Shown piece after piece: positions 1 to 10,190 of a DNA stretch of 64,000 nt. Positions within the stretch are counted from its first letter, which is position 1; the number at the start of each line of letters is the position of its first letter. Under the pieces are notes generated by a model, which was not told the origin of the DNA, did no database searches, and saw nothing but the letters and a program-made list of their open reading frames with translations. A program made the position numbers and the translations under genes. The stretch lies in NCBI GenBank assembly GCA_029962745.1, contig CM057162.1, positions 5,587,802 through 5,651,801 of the forward strand, written 5' to 3'. The stretch comes from Echinometra lucunter. Taxonomy: Eukaryota > Echinodermata > Echinoidea > Camarodonta > Echinometridae.

Positions 1-2
1 TC

Positions 3-2714
3 TTGCTCTGGACCCAAACGCGATAATGCGTCAGCAAGTAGCATCTCCTTGCCTGGTCGATACACTATCTCGAAGTCATAGGGCTGTATCTTGAGCATCA
101 TTCTCTGCAGCCTTGGCGGAGTCTCAGCAAGGTTCTTATGCTGTATGTTTTCAAGTGGCTTGTGGTCTGATTCGATGATGAAGTTGGACCCAAATACATA
201 GGTGTGGAACTTTGTGCAGCCAAAAACCACAGCAAGTAACTCTCTCTCGATATTCGCATATCGTTGCTCAGTTGGAGTTAGTGCCTTGCTTGCAAAAGCC
301 ACAGGCTCATTGTCCTGAAGAAGGACCGCTCCTAGCCCTCTCTGAGAAGCGTCCACTTGTATCACTGTTGGCTTTGATGGGTCATAGTATCTCAAGGTGG
401 TATACTCTGTTATCTTGTCTTTCAGACGCTGAAATGCCAACTGGTGAGTGGCATTCCACTGCCATTCGCTGTCACTTCGGATTAGGCTACGGAGGGCATC
501 AGTATGCTCGGCTAACCGTGGCAGGAACGGGGACAGGTACTGCATCATCCCGAGAAATCTCTGGAGATCCTTCACATTTTGGGGGGATGGCAGTGCTCTA
601 ATACTGGCCACCTTGTCTGGGTCAGGGTGTACACCTTCTGCGTCGTAGTAGCATCCGAAAAACTTCACAGAGGGAATCTTACATTCACACTTCTCAAGGT
701 TGAACACTAACCCAAATTCTCTGGAAACCTTCATGAGGTTTATCATGTTCTTGTCGTGTTCCTTCTCGTTCCTGCCGAACACTACAATGTCGTCTGCAAT
801 GCCTATGGTACCACCACAACGCTCTAAGATGAGGTCCATCTTCTCCTGAAAGATGTCTTGTGAAACGTTGAGTCCAAAAGGCAATCGCTGATACCTATAA
901 CGACCGTATGGGGAATTGAAGGTCGTTAGCAGACTAGATTCTCTGTCGAGAACTATGCTCCAGTATCCATGTCGGGCGTCCATCTTGGAGAAAACCCTTG
1001 CACCACTTAACTTGTGCGTAATCTCTTCGAGTGTTGGAGTCTTGTGATGGGTGCGTCTGCATGCTCTATTCAGATCCTTGGGATCAAGGCACACCCTAAG
1101 CTTCCCATTCGACTTTCTGCTCACTGCTAGGGATGACACCCAGTCTGTTGGCTCAGTTACCCTTGTGATAACTCCTAACTCTTGCATCCTGTCAAGCTCT
1201 TCCTTAAGCTCCTTCTGTAGATGGATGGGCAATTTCCTGGATGCATGTACTACAGGATGGGCATCCTCCATCAATGTGATATGGAACTCTCCTGGAAATC
1301 GTCCGATTCCAGTGAAACAGTCTGGAAACCGCTGCTGAAGATCTCTCTTATCACGGAGTGGTAGTTGCTCCTTCTGCTGTACTGAGCAGTTCAGAATCAC
1401 TAGCTTCATTGCCTTTGAGCTTGGCAGACCCAGAATAGCTGGACTCTTGGTGTCCACAATGTAGAAGGTTGTATCCATCCAGTCACCATCATGTTTACAG
1501 GGAATCTTCACTATCCCATAGTGGGGAATAACAGAGTTATTGTAGGCGAGCAGCCTCACACGCCTCTGGATTATCTTGCTTCTATCAGGGTTACCATCCT
1601 TTCCAATCAACTCAGGGTGTGTCTTTTTCAAGATCCTGGTGGGGAGGACATTTCCTTGTGCCCCAGTGTCAACTTTGACCTTTAGGGTGTGGTCTCCTGG
1701 TTTGTTCTTCAGTGAAACTGATATATCTGCAAAAACTTCATCTTTATTTTCCCTCTCAGGAATGCTATCGATGTGCAAATCTTCACTGAAACTGATGGTC
1801 TCCAGATACAGCGATTCAAAGTCTTCCTGTACAGTGGCCTGATTCTCTTCCTGGCCATGTTCCTGGTCCTCGAACTGTAATGGATGGAAATCTTGTCTGC
1901 TTCTAACTTTTCGACTCTGTGATCTCTTTCTATCTTTTCCACTCTGAGACCTAAACCTTGGGCGTCCACGGCCTCTACCTTGGTGGTTGTTCTCAGTTGT
2001 CTTTGAAGCCTTAAGGTTTGATCTACAGCACTTTTTCCAATGTCCTTTTTGGCCACAGCCATTACATTTGGACCCGTACGCTGGACATCTACGTGGTTCG
2101 TGGCTCAAACCGCAATTGCGACACTTCATGCCCTTATGAGGATGGGAGATAGCACCTATGCTCGCAGTGCCATTTGATTCTAGTGTCTGCAAACATTGCT
2201 TGCCTGCAACTATGGCCTCATACTTCCTCCCCTCATTGAGAAGGCTATCTATGCTGTATCCTTGTGGCTGGTCTAATAGGTATTTCTGGAAAGCTTCTAT
2301 GGGAGTCGAAGAAATGACCAGCTCAACTATCCGCTCGGCGAGCTCATTTTCCCTGAACTGACACAATTTTGCCTTGTCGCGGCATCTACTAACAAATTCG
2401 TCAATACTCTCCCCAGCTTTTTGACGATGCCGCATGAACTCAAGTCTGTGAATCCGGAAATTCATCTTCACTTCCAGCTGATTCTCAAGGACCTCCCATA
2501 TCTTTTCTGGTATCTCCTGGTCACCTTCAGACAGCCCAGAACAATTTATCCGACGAAGTCCCTCATTGCCAATAGCAATTTTAATCTTAATCGCCCTTTT
2601 CCTAGGGTCGTTTACTTCATTGTCATCAAGGCACAACTTCATACGTTGCCTAAATAATTTCAACTCCTCCGCTAAGTCCGGATATTTCCAATTCATTTCC
2701 GGGTACCTGGCCAT
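3..2714 (-). CDS. Gag-Pol polyprotein of a Ty3/gypsy retrotransposon, 3'-incomplete
   Basis: A single open frame of about 904 codons runs from an ATG at 2714 to the window edge with no stop; it is incomplete at its C-terminus. The N-terminal gag-like part (MARYPEMNWKYP) is followed by two CCHC-type zinc knuckles around 2130-2035 (CRNCGLSHEPRRC, then CNGCGQKGHWKKC) and an Arg/Ser/Gln-rich stretch. An aspartic-protease active site VDTGAQGNVLP follows, with DTG at 1670-1662. The reverse transcriptase has LRVCLDPKDLNRA, RYQRLPFGL and the catalytic IADDIVVFG (DD at 794-789). An RNase H domain ends near ADALSR at 32-18. The RT Asp pair and the protease DTG are both present, so nothing visible is broken. 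Gag and Pol share one frame with no frameshift signal. The element family within Ty3/gypsy is not assigned. Confidence 0.92.
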   Translation of the reverse strand, partial: MARYPEMNWKYPDLAEELKLFRQRMKLCLDDNEVNDPRKRAIKIKIAIGNEGLRRINCSGLSEGDQEIPEKIWEVLENQLEVKMNFRIHRLEFMRHRQKAGESIDEFVSRCRDKAKLCQFRENELAERIVELVISSTPIEAFQKYLLDQPQGYSIDSLLNEGRKYEAIVAGKQCLQTLESNGTASIGAISHPHKGMKCRNCGLSHEPRRCPAYGSKCNGCGQKGHWKKCCRSNLKASKTTENNHQGRGRGRPRFRSQSGKDRKRSQSRKVRSRQDFHPLQFEDQEHGQEENQATVQEDFESLYLETISFSEDLHIDSIPERENKDEVFADISVSLKNKPGDHTLKVKVDTGAQGNVLPTRILKKTHPELIGKDGNPDRSKIIQRRVRLLAYNNSVIPHYGIVKIPCKHDGDWMDTTFYIVDTKSPAILGLPSSKAMKLVILNCSVQQKEQLPLRDKRDLQQRFPDCFTGIGRFPGEFHITLMEDAHPVVHASRKLPIHLQKELKEELDRMQELGVITRVTEPTDWVSSLAVSRKSNGKLRVCLDPKDLNRACRRTHHKTPTLEEITHKLSGARVFSKMDARHGYWSIVLDRESSLLTTFNSPYGRYRYQRLPFGLNVSQDIFQEKMDLILERCGGTIGIADDIVVFGRNEKEHDKNMINLMKVSREFGLVFNLEKCECKIPSVKFFGCYYDAEGVHPDPDKVASIRALPSPQNVKDLQRFLGMMQYLSPFLPRLAEHTDALRSLIRSDSEWQWNATHQLAFQRLKDKITEYTTLRYYDPSKPTVIQVDASQRGLGAVLLQDNEPVAFASKALTPTEQRYANIERELLAVVFGCTKFHTYVFGSNFIIESDHKPLENIQHKNLAETPPRLQRMMLKIQPYDFEIVYRPGKEMLLADALSRLGPEQ

Positions 2715-3903
2715 ATTGGGAAAGAGGTCTAGTAATCGTCAGAGCAGTACACCAAATATGATAAGCACGTAAAATATTCAATGAAATTGGTTACTGTACA
2801 TACAACATCTGCTCTTGTATATTACGGAGGCACGAAAATTGGGCCGGTTACTATTTATGTATTCAACGTCATCAAATACTGATACAACATATCCAATAGC
2901 ATAAAAAATATACGGTTACACAAAGTGACCAATAAGCCCAGTTAACACGGAGCCCGTGCTAGTATTAGATTCTGTCAGTCAAAGCACCGACACCAATAAC
3001 ATGCAAACTCATGCCTCAATATAATCTGTACATTGTTAAAACAACAACAGTATAATTAATAATGCAGGTATCAAGCAGCAATACATAAAATTACATGCAC
3101 ATGCACTAGTAATGTCACAAAAATACTTTTCATAGCAAGAGTTCATAGTCCATGTAGACCTAGATCCAGATTCTCAAACGTCGACTGTCGTATCAATCAT
3201 GGCCTCAATGTCACTTCTGTAAATGCCCTTGCTTGTCACTCACATGGATTTATCTCTCCCAGATAATCATAGTCACTTTCCGGTAGACTGATACATGGGA
3301 ATTCTCTAGTCACTTAGCGTTCCTTTATGGAAACTATGCACACACAGCCACAGAGGAGAAATTTCAAGCAAAGCGTCCTAGGGTTCCTCCTGTTTCAGCT
3401 GACATCTCATGCAAAACTTGAAGTCGAACTCGGAGTTTAATACCTCTGGATTCCCAGGCACATACCACAGACATCCACTGCAGTGCGGCACATCACACAA
3501 GTCTGGACTTAGGTCTTGACTTAGCTCTGGGCAGGCTAACAAGACGTAACTCACTCAGTCAGAGTCGGATCATAAGCCTAACTTTGGCCTTGGTTTAGTT
3601 CAGGGCCCCAGATGCACTCCTGGATTCCAGCAGGGGTAAAACATGAAAGTCACTCCATTAATGTCAATATCACAATGTACACGCTCCGTTTCACTCAGTC
3701 CCTTAATGCCTTATGAGAGATGTGTCGGGATGCGATGAGTATTGACGGATAAAAATCAGTGTTCTCTCACTCACCAGTCCGCCGCTGGCTCTGCCCCGGA
3801 ACTCTCGGCGTCACAATCCAGCCCCTCCCTAGTCGAAACAGTGAGGGGGCAATCGTCTGCGCCAAAAGGTCTCAAAATGTCCCAGCTGACGACGTGAGAA
3901 TGT
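2715..3903 (-). other. Untranslated leader of the retrotransposon, no gene seen
   Basis: About 1.2 kb separate the candidate primer-binding site from the gag start. I see no long frame, RNA gene or domain here on either strand. The length is unusual for a Ty3/gypsy leader, where gag normally starts much closer to the primer-binding site. Confidence 0.5.
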
Positions 3904-3921
3904 TTACTCCGGCTGCCACCA
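3904..3921 (-). other. Candidate tRNA primer-binding site
   Basis: On the minus strand the LTR end ...CACAACA is followed directly by TGGTGGCAGCCGGAGT. The TGG start matches the complement of a tRNA 3' CCA end, and the site abuts the LTR exactly as expected for minus-strand priming. The tRNA species is not identified. Confidence 0.5.
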
Positions 3922-4232
3922 TGTTGTGTATTTGTATGAATTACTTGGCTCTACAAAGCTCATCACCAACACATACAAAGATTAAGTTCAAGCCGGTATT
4001 AGTGATTCATGTCCAAGGCTTTATTCCGGCACCACCGGTAACTAAGGCAGCTTCCATGTTGTACACGTCACAATGCTTTTTACTCATTTATCATAATGTA
4101 CGATCGATACTGATAATGATATCGGTAATGAACAATTACATGACAGCCTATGCATTTGTTTGTTTCGGATCTCCGTAGAAAAGTCAGTAGATTGTAAGCC
4201 TAACTTGGACTTGGTCGTTCCATACAGTTACA
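3922..4232 (-). repeat. Candidate 5' LTR
   Basis: On the plus strand the segment starts TGTTGTGTATTTG and ends near GTTACA, so on the element's own strand it has the TG...CA ends of an LTR. An AATAAA signal on the minus strand sits near 4025-4020. The inner boundary is supported by the adjoining primer-binding site. The outer boundary at 4232 is a guess. Confidence 0.4.
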
Positions 4233-4549
4233 TACATGCACCAGGTCGTTCACAAAGCCATACGTAAATCTGGTCGTAAGGGACTGTGAGGTGACAGAGC
4301 GCTGCAATAATTCAGGTTTCAAACGCGGTCAAATTGACTTTGACTGATTATAATTCATTTTATTGCAAATAAACTTATGTCATCATAGCGTGGTAAATAC
4401 GACTTGATCATGAAAATACAAATGAGCAAACCAACAGATACATGATACTTACAGAAAAGGTGAAAATGCAGCATAAGTAGACCCAATTCCACTCCGTTTC
4501 AGCACGAAATTTTGGTTGGTCGCCGTCTAGCGAAGAGTTAAACATGCCC
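4233..4549. other. No recognisable feature
   Basis: AT-rich sequence between the retrotransposon LTR and the following short repeat. No coding potential or repeat structure was recognised. Confidence 0.4.
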
Positions 4550-4857
4550 CCTGAGCTGACTAACTTTTGGGCCTAATCTGCCCTTGATGACGTAGTTAGT
4601 GACAGCTCACTAACTTTAGTCACCCTTCGTGAATAGCAAACTAAAATTACTTTAGTACACAGTTCTATGGAGAAGGGGATTAACTTAGTGAGGGGTGATT
4701 AACTTAGTGAGGGGTGACTAAAGTTAGTGAGCTGTGACTAAAGTTAGTGAGCTGATGACGTCATTTTGAAGTTAGTTACCCTTCGAGAATAGCAACCCTT
4801 ACTAAATATCGACTTAGTAGGGCTACTAAAGTTAGTAAGCTTTCGAGAATACCGGCC
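4550..4857. repeat. Short interspersed palindromic repeat with TTAGTGAG/CTCACTAA motifs
   Basis: The motif TTAGTGAG occurs several times on the plus strand (for example 4684-4755) and as CTCACTAA near 4607. The segment can therefore fold on itself. It ends in CTTTCGAGAATACCGGCC, exactly where homology to the inverted stalk unit stops. This resembles a MITE or foldback element inserted at the end of that unit. The other terminus is not clear. Confidence 0.5.
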
Positions 4858-5174
4858 ATAGAATTCTTGTTAATTTGAAAAATTATTCGTAAGCCTTTTC
4901 ATTATTTCAAAAGGACTACTCTTCGCAATATGACTGTCATGCTATTTCCAAAAGCACAGTTTTGTCTGCGGTGCATGTAACTTTCTCCCGTCCCTCCTGT
5001 GATACAAAATATATCTTTTGTGTCATGTGGTAATGATTAAGTATTTAAAATTTAAAAAATGACATGAAGCCAATCCAGGTTGAAGAACATAGGGAATTTA
5101 AATTATTGTTATTATTCAAATTTTCAGAAAAATATTCTCTAGTTAAGATATTCAAATATCTTGAAAAAGAATAC

Positions 5175-5219
5175 CTTCGCTGCTTGGTTCCGAAGTAGTT
5201 CCTTCTGTTATAACTCGTT
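5175..5219 (-). CDS. Candidate 45-nt stalk mini-exon (second of unit), gene A copy
   Basis: On the minus strand it is preceded by AACAAAACCAG and followed by GTATTC. It is exactly 45 nt and phase 1-1. The peptide after the split codon is RVITEGTTSEPSSE. It matches the gene B cassettes at 36432, 41919 and 45853, with substitutions but no frame or splice-site damage. It lies in the inverted segment, so it cannot be spliced to gene A's kinase exons in the present order. Confidence 0.6.
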
Positions 5220-5808
5220 CTGGTTTTGTTAGTAGGGAATGGTAAATGTGTCGTAAGAAGATGATACAACAAACAAACGATTAATATTATTAGGATTAAA
5301 AAAAAAACATACAGGACAACCCTACTCATGATACTGACAGATAATTAGAGACCAAAACCATAGATGTGAATTATCATTTTATACCTCCTATATTAAAACT
5401 AATGTATTTATCTGTTTATAGAAAAGAAAGATTTCTTAGCAAGTTTAAAAATAATTCATAAGCCTTTTCATTATTTGGAAAGGAGTGCCCTTCGAAATAT
5501 GACTTCCATGCGATACATCTGCGTCTATTTTCACAAACACTTTTTTTTTTTTTTTTTTTGCTGTACACGGGACTTTCACTGCTCTCCTGTGGTTCACATA
5601 TATCTTTTATCTTGTCATCATTCCCTGCATGTGGTAATAACTGGGTATATACAAACAGACTTGGTGAAAGTTGTAATCAACTCGAAACATTAAAATTAAG
5701 CCACTCTATACGAAGAAGAAAATAAGGAATTTCAACTTGAAATTAATTCACATTTTCAGAACAGTATTCTTAAGTTAAGTTATTTAAAGTTATTCAGGGA
5801 AAAAATAC

Positions 5809-5853
5809 CTGCACTCCTTGATTCCGAGGTAGCTCCTTCTGTTGTTATTGGTT
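5809..5853 (-). CDS. Candidate 45-nt stalk mini-exon (first of unit), gene A copy
   Basis: Minus-strand acceptor AAAAACCAG, donor GTATTT, 45 nt, phase 1-1. It encodes PITTEGATSESRSA after a split codon. Its counterparts are 35762, 41252 and 45184. It would add a Thr/Ser/Glu-rich 15-residue stalk segment between the third Ig domain and the membrane helix. Confidence 0.6.
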
Positions 5854-6060
5854 CTGGTTTTTGTTATAACGTGAATGTTAACGGTTTCATGTGTGGATGA
5901 CACATCAACAAAGAATTAGGATAAATGAAAAAGAAAATCATGCTTGTCACTGACTAAGAAATAACATGCATAAGGTATGATTAGTGAAAACACAGTGAGG
6001 TACATTATTCGAAAGGGTGAATTTGTATTTACAAGGTGAGGCTAAAGCAATTAAATTGAA

Positions 6061-6137
6061 AATTTTCGTGTCATACCTCTATGTTCATCATTTAAATTAA
6101 ATTTAAATTATGAGCACAGAGGTATGACACGAAAATT
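6061..6137. repeat. 77-bp near-perfect hairpin
   Basis: The 20-base arms at 6061-6080 and 6118-6137 are perfect reverse complements, and the 37 bases between them also pair nearly throughout. Copies occur at about 35477-35552, 40967-41042 and 44899-44974 in gene B. It could be a tiny MITE or a transcribed hairpin precursor. Confidence 0.7.
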
Positions 6138-6857
6138 ATGAAAGGGAGTATCTAAAACACATTTGATTCACTTTAATAATAAAATATAACTTAACTCAAA
6201 TCATAAATCATATAAAAAACAAAAAATAAGGCATAACTGAATTGCTTGATAACAACTGTTTATATTTGGGACTCATCCATTGGCGCAAATCCCGGGGGAT
6301 GGGGGATATATCCCCCCAATTTTTTGAGAGGGGGGAATGGCGTGTACGAATATCCCCCTCCCCTCACTTTTTAAGGAAAAAATGATATTTGAATTAATCT
6401 TTAGATATAATTTATATTGATCTGTCGTAAACAACCAATATATTTTAGAATTTCTATTGAAAATGCGATTGAAAAACAAAAAAACTTATATTTGGCTGGC
6501 TCGCTTCGCTCGCTCGTCATATTTTCAAAGTTTTCATATGAAAATGCGATCCGAAACCAGAAAAATGGTTATTTTTGGCTCGCTCACAAGATAAAAATTA
6601 AAATCTGTGTAAGGGGGTCTGTGCAGGTGGGTGAGGGTGTGTGTTTATACTTAAATATGAGTTCGACAGCAAAAAAATCGGCAAAAAAGTCGATCACCCC
6701 CCCCCCCCCCCCTCACTCCTCAAAGTGGATTTACGCCGGTGGACTCATCCAATTTAGTATAGAATTTGGTGTGGTAAATGTAACTTTGAATTTGTGTGGA
6801 CAAAAAGAAAAAACTGTTTTGTGATGGTAAGACATTAAAGAGAAATGATCAACATAC

Positions 6858-6884
6858 CTGTCTTTGGTCGAAGGGTGGATCTTC
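6858..6884 (-). CDS. Candidate 27-nt stalk mini-exon, gene A copy
   Basis: On the minus strand a pyrimidine tract (CGCTCTCTTCCC) leads to a CAG acceptor, then 27 nt, then GTATGT. Read in phase 1 it gives RSTLRPKT with no stop. The exon and both splice sites are kept in all three gene B units. Being very short, it could also be a chance conserved intron piece. Confidence 0.4.
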
Positions 6885-7184
6885 CTGCTCGTGGCGTGGG
6901 AAGAGAGCGGAAAAAAAATACAAAGGGGACATTTCATAGCTTATTTGAGAAATATAGCCCTTTTGTGACACATGCAATATGTAAAAATAAAATCATCCAT
7001 GTCAGGAGAATTTTTAATTCTCCCCCTCCCCCACCCCCCCCCCCCCCCGACATCCGCCTAACCATGTCAACATTTACCTCCCCAGAACATTTATCCTTCG
7101 GCCTAGGGTATTCAGTCGTCGGGGGAGGGGGTGGGGGTCAACTGACAGGGAGTGTTAAGTGTCAGGGAATGATTATTGTCCTAC

Positions 7185-7441
7185 ACAGTAAAAATGAAAA
7201 TTAAACAACTTGTATAAATTTTATACAACCTGGTTTACAATATGAACCGATCAGGTATTTGTTAAAAGTTTAAACAAGTGTTAATTGTTTATAAAGTTAA
7301 ACAACCATGTTCAATTTTTTTGAACAATAGATATCAAAAATTGAACATTGGTGTTTAAAACTTTGAACAACTGTTTAAACTTTTAAACAATAGCTGATCA
7401 GTTCATGTAGTAAATTAGGTTGTATAAAACGTTTTTACTGT
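7185..7441. mobile_element. About 255-bp foldback element (TTTAAAC-rich MITE)
   Basis: The ends are ACAGTAAAAA and TTTTTACTGT, and the halves are reverse complements over most of their length. The motifs GTTTAAAC, TTGAACAT and ATACAACCTGG/CTAATTTAC mirror each other around about 7315. Copies are present at the same place in each gene B unit (for example 34180-34434). No transposase is encoded. Confidence 0.75.
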
Positions 7442-8892
7442 TTAGAAGGACTCGTAAGAGGAAAGTTATCCTTCGGATGCTATTTGGGTAATTACCCTAC
7501 AATCATATCTGCTTTGAATGTTTCGAGATGTATTTAATGCATTTAGTGTAGTAAGTGCGAGATTTTTTTTTTTACTCCTATTATATACCCCGCAATATAT
7601 ACATGCACATCGTCATATCCAGTGTACATCGTAATCATGTTTGCACATGAATATTTTTTAATTCTATGATAAATCACTAATATTAAATCACGATCAATAT
7701 TCGACTTTAAAAAAAGGAGAATACACCCCGAGGCTGCTACTTTCGCAAAAATTAACCCAATCTAAGCATTGCTCACAATCTACCGATATACTTCATACGC
7801 ATTTACTTTTATAATTGTCAGTATTCTTTCACCAGATACTAACATTAGACATCAACCATTAATTTATACAAAGTAAAATTCATTGAAATAACATGTTGTA
7901 CCGAAAGGGGAGTTCCCTTTAGCTTAAGGTGAAGGAAGTATATGAACAAAATGGTCAAGTTCTCTGTTTATAACTCGACAAGCACTGTGTCGTCATGACG
8001 GAGAATTTGATATTCAATTTATAACCATGCCATGAAAACATGCACTTTGGACTTTTACAGACTACACAAAAGGTATACCGAGCCACTATTTACATATATC
8101 CGATTCTCTTTCAATATAATTATTGTTAATAAAGGCACCACCTATTCGTGATTAACCGACCGATTCAAGAAGCTTTTGTGAAAAAATATTACTTGCCTCT
8201 TGCGTGCATTGGTTTTGTACGGAAATTTGTGCATAGTGTCTTGACCTGTATTTACAAGACGAAGAGCCTTCTGTATCCCCGGCATGTTTATACAAAGAAG
8301 CTAAATCATAAGTTGATAGGGCAAAGTGATATCTGGCAATATGACTGTCATATTATTTCTATAAAAAAACACTGTCCTGCGATAAAAAAAAAAATCTTTT
8401 GTCTCTTGTGGTAATAACTGAGTAATCATAATCAGACTTCTTGAAAAATATAAGCCAATCCCCGCTGAAGAAAAAAAAAGGCAATTTCAAACGGTTATTA
8501 TTCAAATTTTCAGAAAAATATTCTCGAGTTAAGATATTAAAATATTTTCATGTGCAGTGTACATCGTAATCATGTTCGCACATGAATATCTTTTAATGTT
8601 ATGATAAATCACTAGTATTAAATCGCGATCAATATTCCACTTGAAAAAAAGAAAATATACCCCGAGGCTGCTACTTTCGCAAAAATTAACAGGAGGGCAA
8701 TTTCAATACCTTTTGTATATTCTTAAGAAAATCATGATAGGATTACGTCATTGACAATGCTAGAAACATCGTAAACATTAAGATTAAATTGATCCTTTTA
8801 AAATCTTTGCGACAGTGTTTTACATACATGTACAAGCATTAAAAAAAACCAAAGAAACAAACTATTATTTCTCTGAAAGCAAACCAACTTAC

Positions 8893-9162
8893 TGCTTGGG
8901 TCATATGCTGCCACTAGACTTGTAGTATTTCCAAGGTAATTCCCCGCCACACAAACAAAGTCTGTGACAAAGTCTGGTTCGGCAACAACTAAAAAATTAA
9001 CTCCTGCGTCAGATTTGTGTATCAACGTGCTATTGGAGGTTATGTAAAAATTCATCGTCTTTGGATTGGTTCGGTCATTAGCAGGAATAAAACAGGACAC
9101 ATTAAGGTTAGAATCCTGGGATTTAATATCTACTGTCACGATACCAGTACTGGCAGGGGCAC
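8893..9162 (-). CDS. Third Ig-domain exon of gene A, on the wrong strand
   Basis: This 270-nt exon is the counterpart of gene B's third Ig exon (32420-32689). It has the same length, the same phase 1-1, an intact acceptor (CAACCCAG) and donor (GTAAGT), and highly similar protein: NVSCFIPANDRTNP in place of TVSCVIPANDQTNP, and the shared DFVCVAGNYLGNTT. The two Ig cysteines are kept and there is no stop. Gene A's kinase exons are on the plus strand from 10923, so this exon is inverted relative to the gene it appears to belong to. Alternatives are an exon of a separate minus-strand paralogue, or a misassembly at the nearby gap. The Ig1 and Ig2 exons of gene A are not seen. Confidence 0.85.
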
Positions 9163-9199
9163 CTGGGTTGAAGTAAACAAGGAAACAAAAGTATATGGA

Positions 9200-9609
9200 C
9201 TTAACATGTATAACTGTTCATAATCCTCAGCAAATATCATATATTTATTTCAACTGTTTTCCAGAAAAATTCATTAACATGAAAAAGAAATATGCAGAAA
9301 TAAAGAGACATAATGTGTTGCATGCAATGACTTCAAGAATAAAAATCAATTGTTATCAGGCATAAATGCATATTTCACTTCGATTTCCTTACAACTGACT
9401 TTCTTGCATGTGTTCATGCACTTCATCTTTACTCTGCACAAGTTAGGTCAAGGGGAGAGCTCTAGGTTGGAGTAGGGTAAAAAGCTCTGAAGCCATTTCA
9501 CCTTATATCAGTACTATAAAGCAATGTAAGAATTACATGTAACTGGTATAATAATACTCAAAGTTACACAGAACTAAGGTATGAGAACATTACTGAGTAG
9601 TCGAGAATT
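9200..9609. other. No recognisable feature
   Basis: AT-rich sequence upstream (on the minus strand) of the inverted Ig exon. It shows no clear similarity to the corresponding intron of gene B (before 32420). It ends in a short TA repeat near 9612. Confidence 0.4.
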
Positions 9610-10190
9610 ACATATATATATATATACACAATTTTCATTTAAATTTCCTAAATTTCAAAAATTTCAAATTTCATTTATTTCAAATTCTCATAAAAACATT
9701 AACAATTTATACATTCGACAACAAAAGGTCATGCATACGTGTACATAAAAAATACAAGAATTTGTAGGAGCCAGCAGAGGCCATTGGCCTTTCAAAGGCT
9801 GGGCTCCTAAAAAAAACCACAGTAAGTAAATTATAATAAAAGAAAGGAAGAGAATTAGATAGGTAATAAGTTAGATTGGTTATTAATACAGGTGAAACAA
9901 GATTACGATGAGAATTCATTCATGAGATAATTTCTATATTTACGTTTGAAAGAGGCAAGAGATGAGCAGTTTTTAATTTCAGTCGGTATGGCATTCCACA
10001 ATATTGCACCTGAGTATTTAACCGATTTGCGTGAAGTTTGGTATTTTAACATTGGAATAAACAAGTCATTTGCACGTCTTGTAAAGTGTGTGTGAACATC
10101 CTTAGCTGTTTTGAACATATTATCAAAGATGGGAGGTAACAAGTCATTATTATACATATACATAAATGATGCAACTTGTAATTTGTATAT
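9610..10190 (-). mobile_element. 3' end of a LINE (non-LTR retrotransposon)
   Basis: A minus-strand frame at 10163-9903 encodes the typical C-terminus of invertebrate non-LTR reverse transcriptases (SGAILWNAIPTEIKNCSS, then SFKRKYRNYLMNEF). It is followed by an A/T-rich 3' region with TTTCAAATTTCATTTATTTC-like repeats down to about 9640. The upstream part runs into the assembly gap. It is the truncated 3' piece only; the RT catalytic region is absent. Confidence 0.75.

Larger units (their letters stand above)
1..4232 (-). mobile_element. Ty3/gypsy-type LTR retrotransposon, 5' part (minus strand)
   Basis: Read on the minus strand, this is the 5' part of an LTR retrotransposon. In transcription order it has a candidate 5' LTR (about 4232-3922), a primer-binding site abutting it, a leader of about 1.2 kb, and one long gag-pol frame that leaves the window at position 1. 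The domain order gag, zinc knuckles, protease, reverse transcriptase, RNase H is that of the Ty3/gypsy group. Integrase and the 3' LTR would lie to the left of the window. The long undamaged frame suggests a fairly recent insertion. The outer LTR edge is uncertain because the second LTR is not visible for comparison. Confidence 0.85.
4858..8892 (-). repeat. Inverted single copy of the intronic stalk-exon unit of gene B
   Basis: On the minus strand this segment aligns colinearly with about 32690-36795 of gene B: the sequence after the third-Ig donor, the foldback element, the 77-bp hairpin and the three mini-exons, all in the same order. It is clearly more diverged than the gene B units are from each other. 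Only one unit is present, against three and a part in gene B, so the triplication in gene B happened after the two genes split, or copies were lost here. Confidence 0.85.

Noticed and set aside
212..1338. Plus-strand frames over the left edge
   Set aside because: Antisense shadows of the continuous minus-strand gag-pol frame.
3759..4178. 139-residue plus-strand frame
   Set aside because: Crosses the retrotransposon leader, primer-binding site and LTR, antisense to the element. No domain or codon bias.
5045..5329. Recurring 94-95 residue reading frame (MSRVVLYVFF...), also at 41806 and 45800
   Set aside because: It spans the second 45-nt cassette and its introns in another frame. The start region is frameshifted in unit 1 and unit 3, and it has no homologue-like features. 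Its recurrence comes from the repeat unit.
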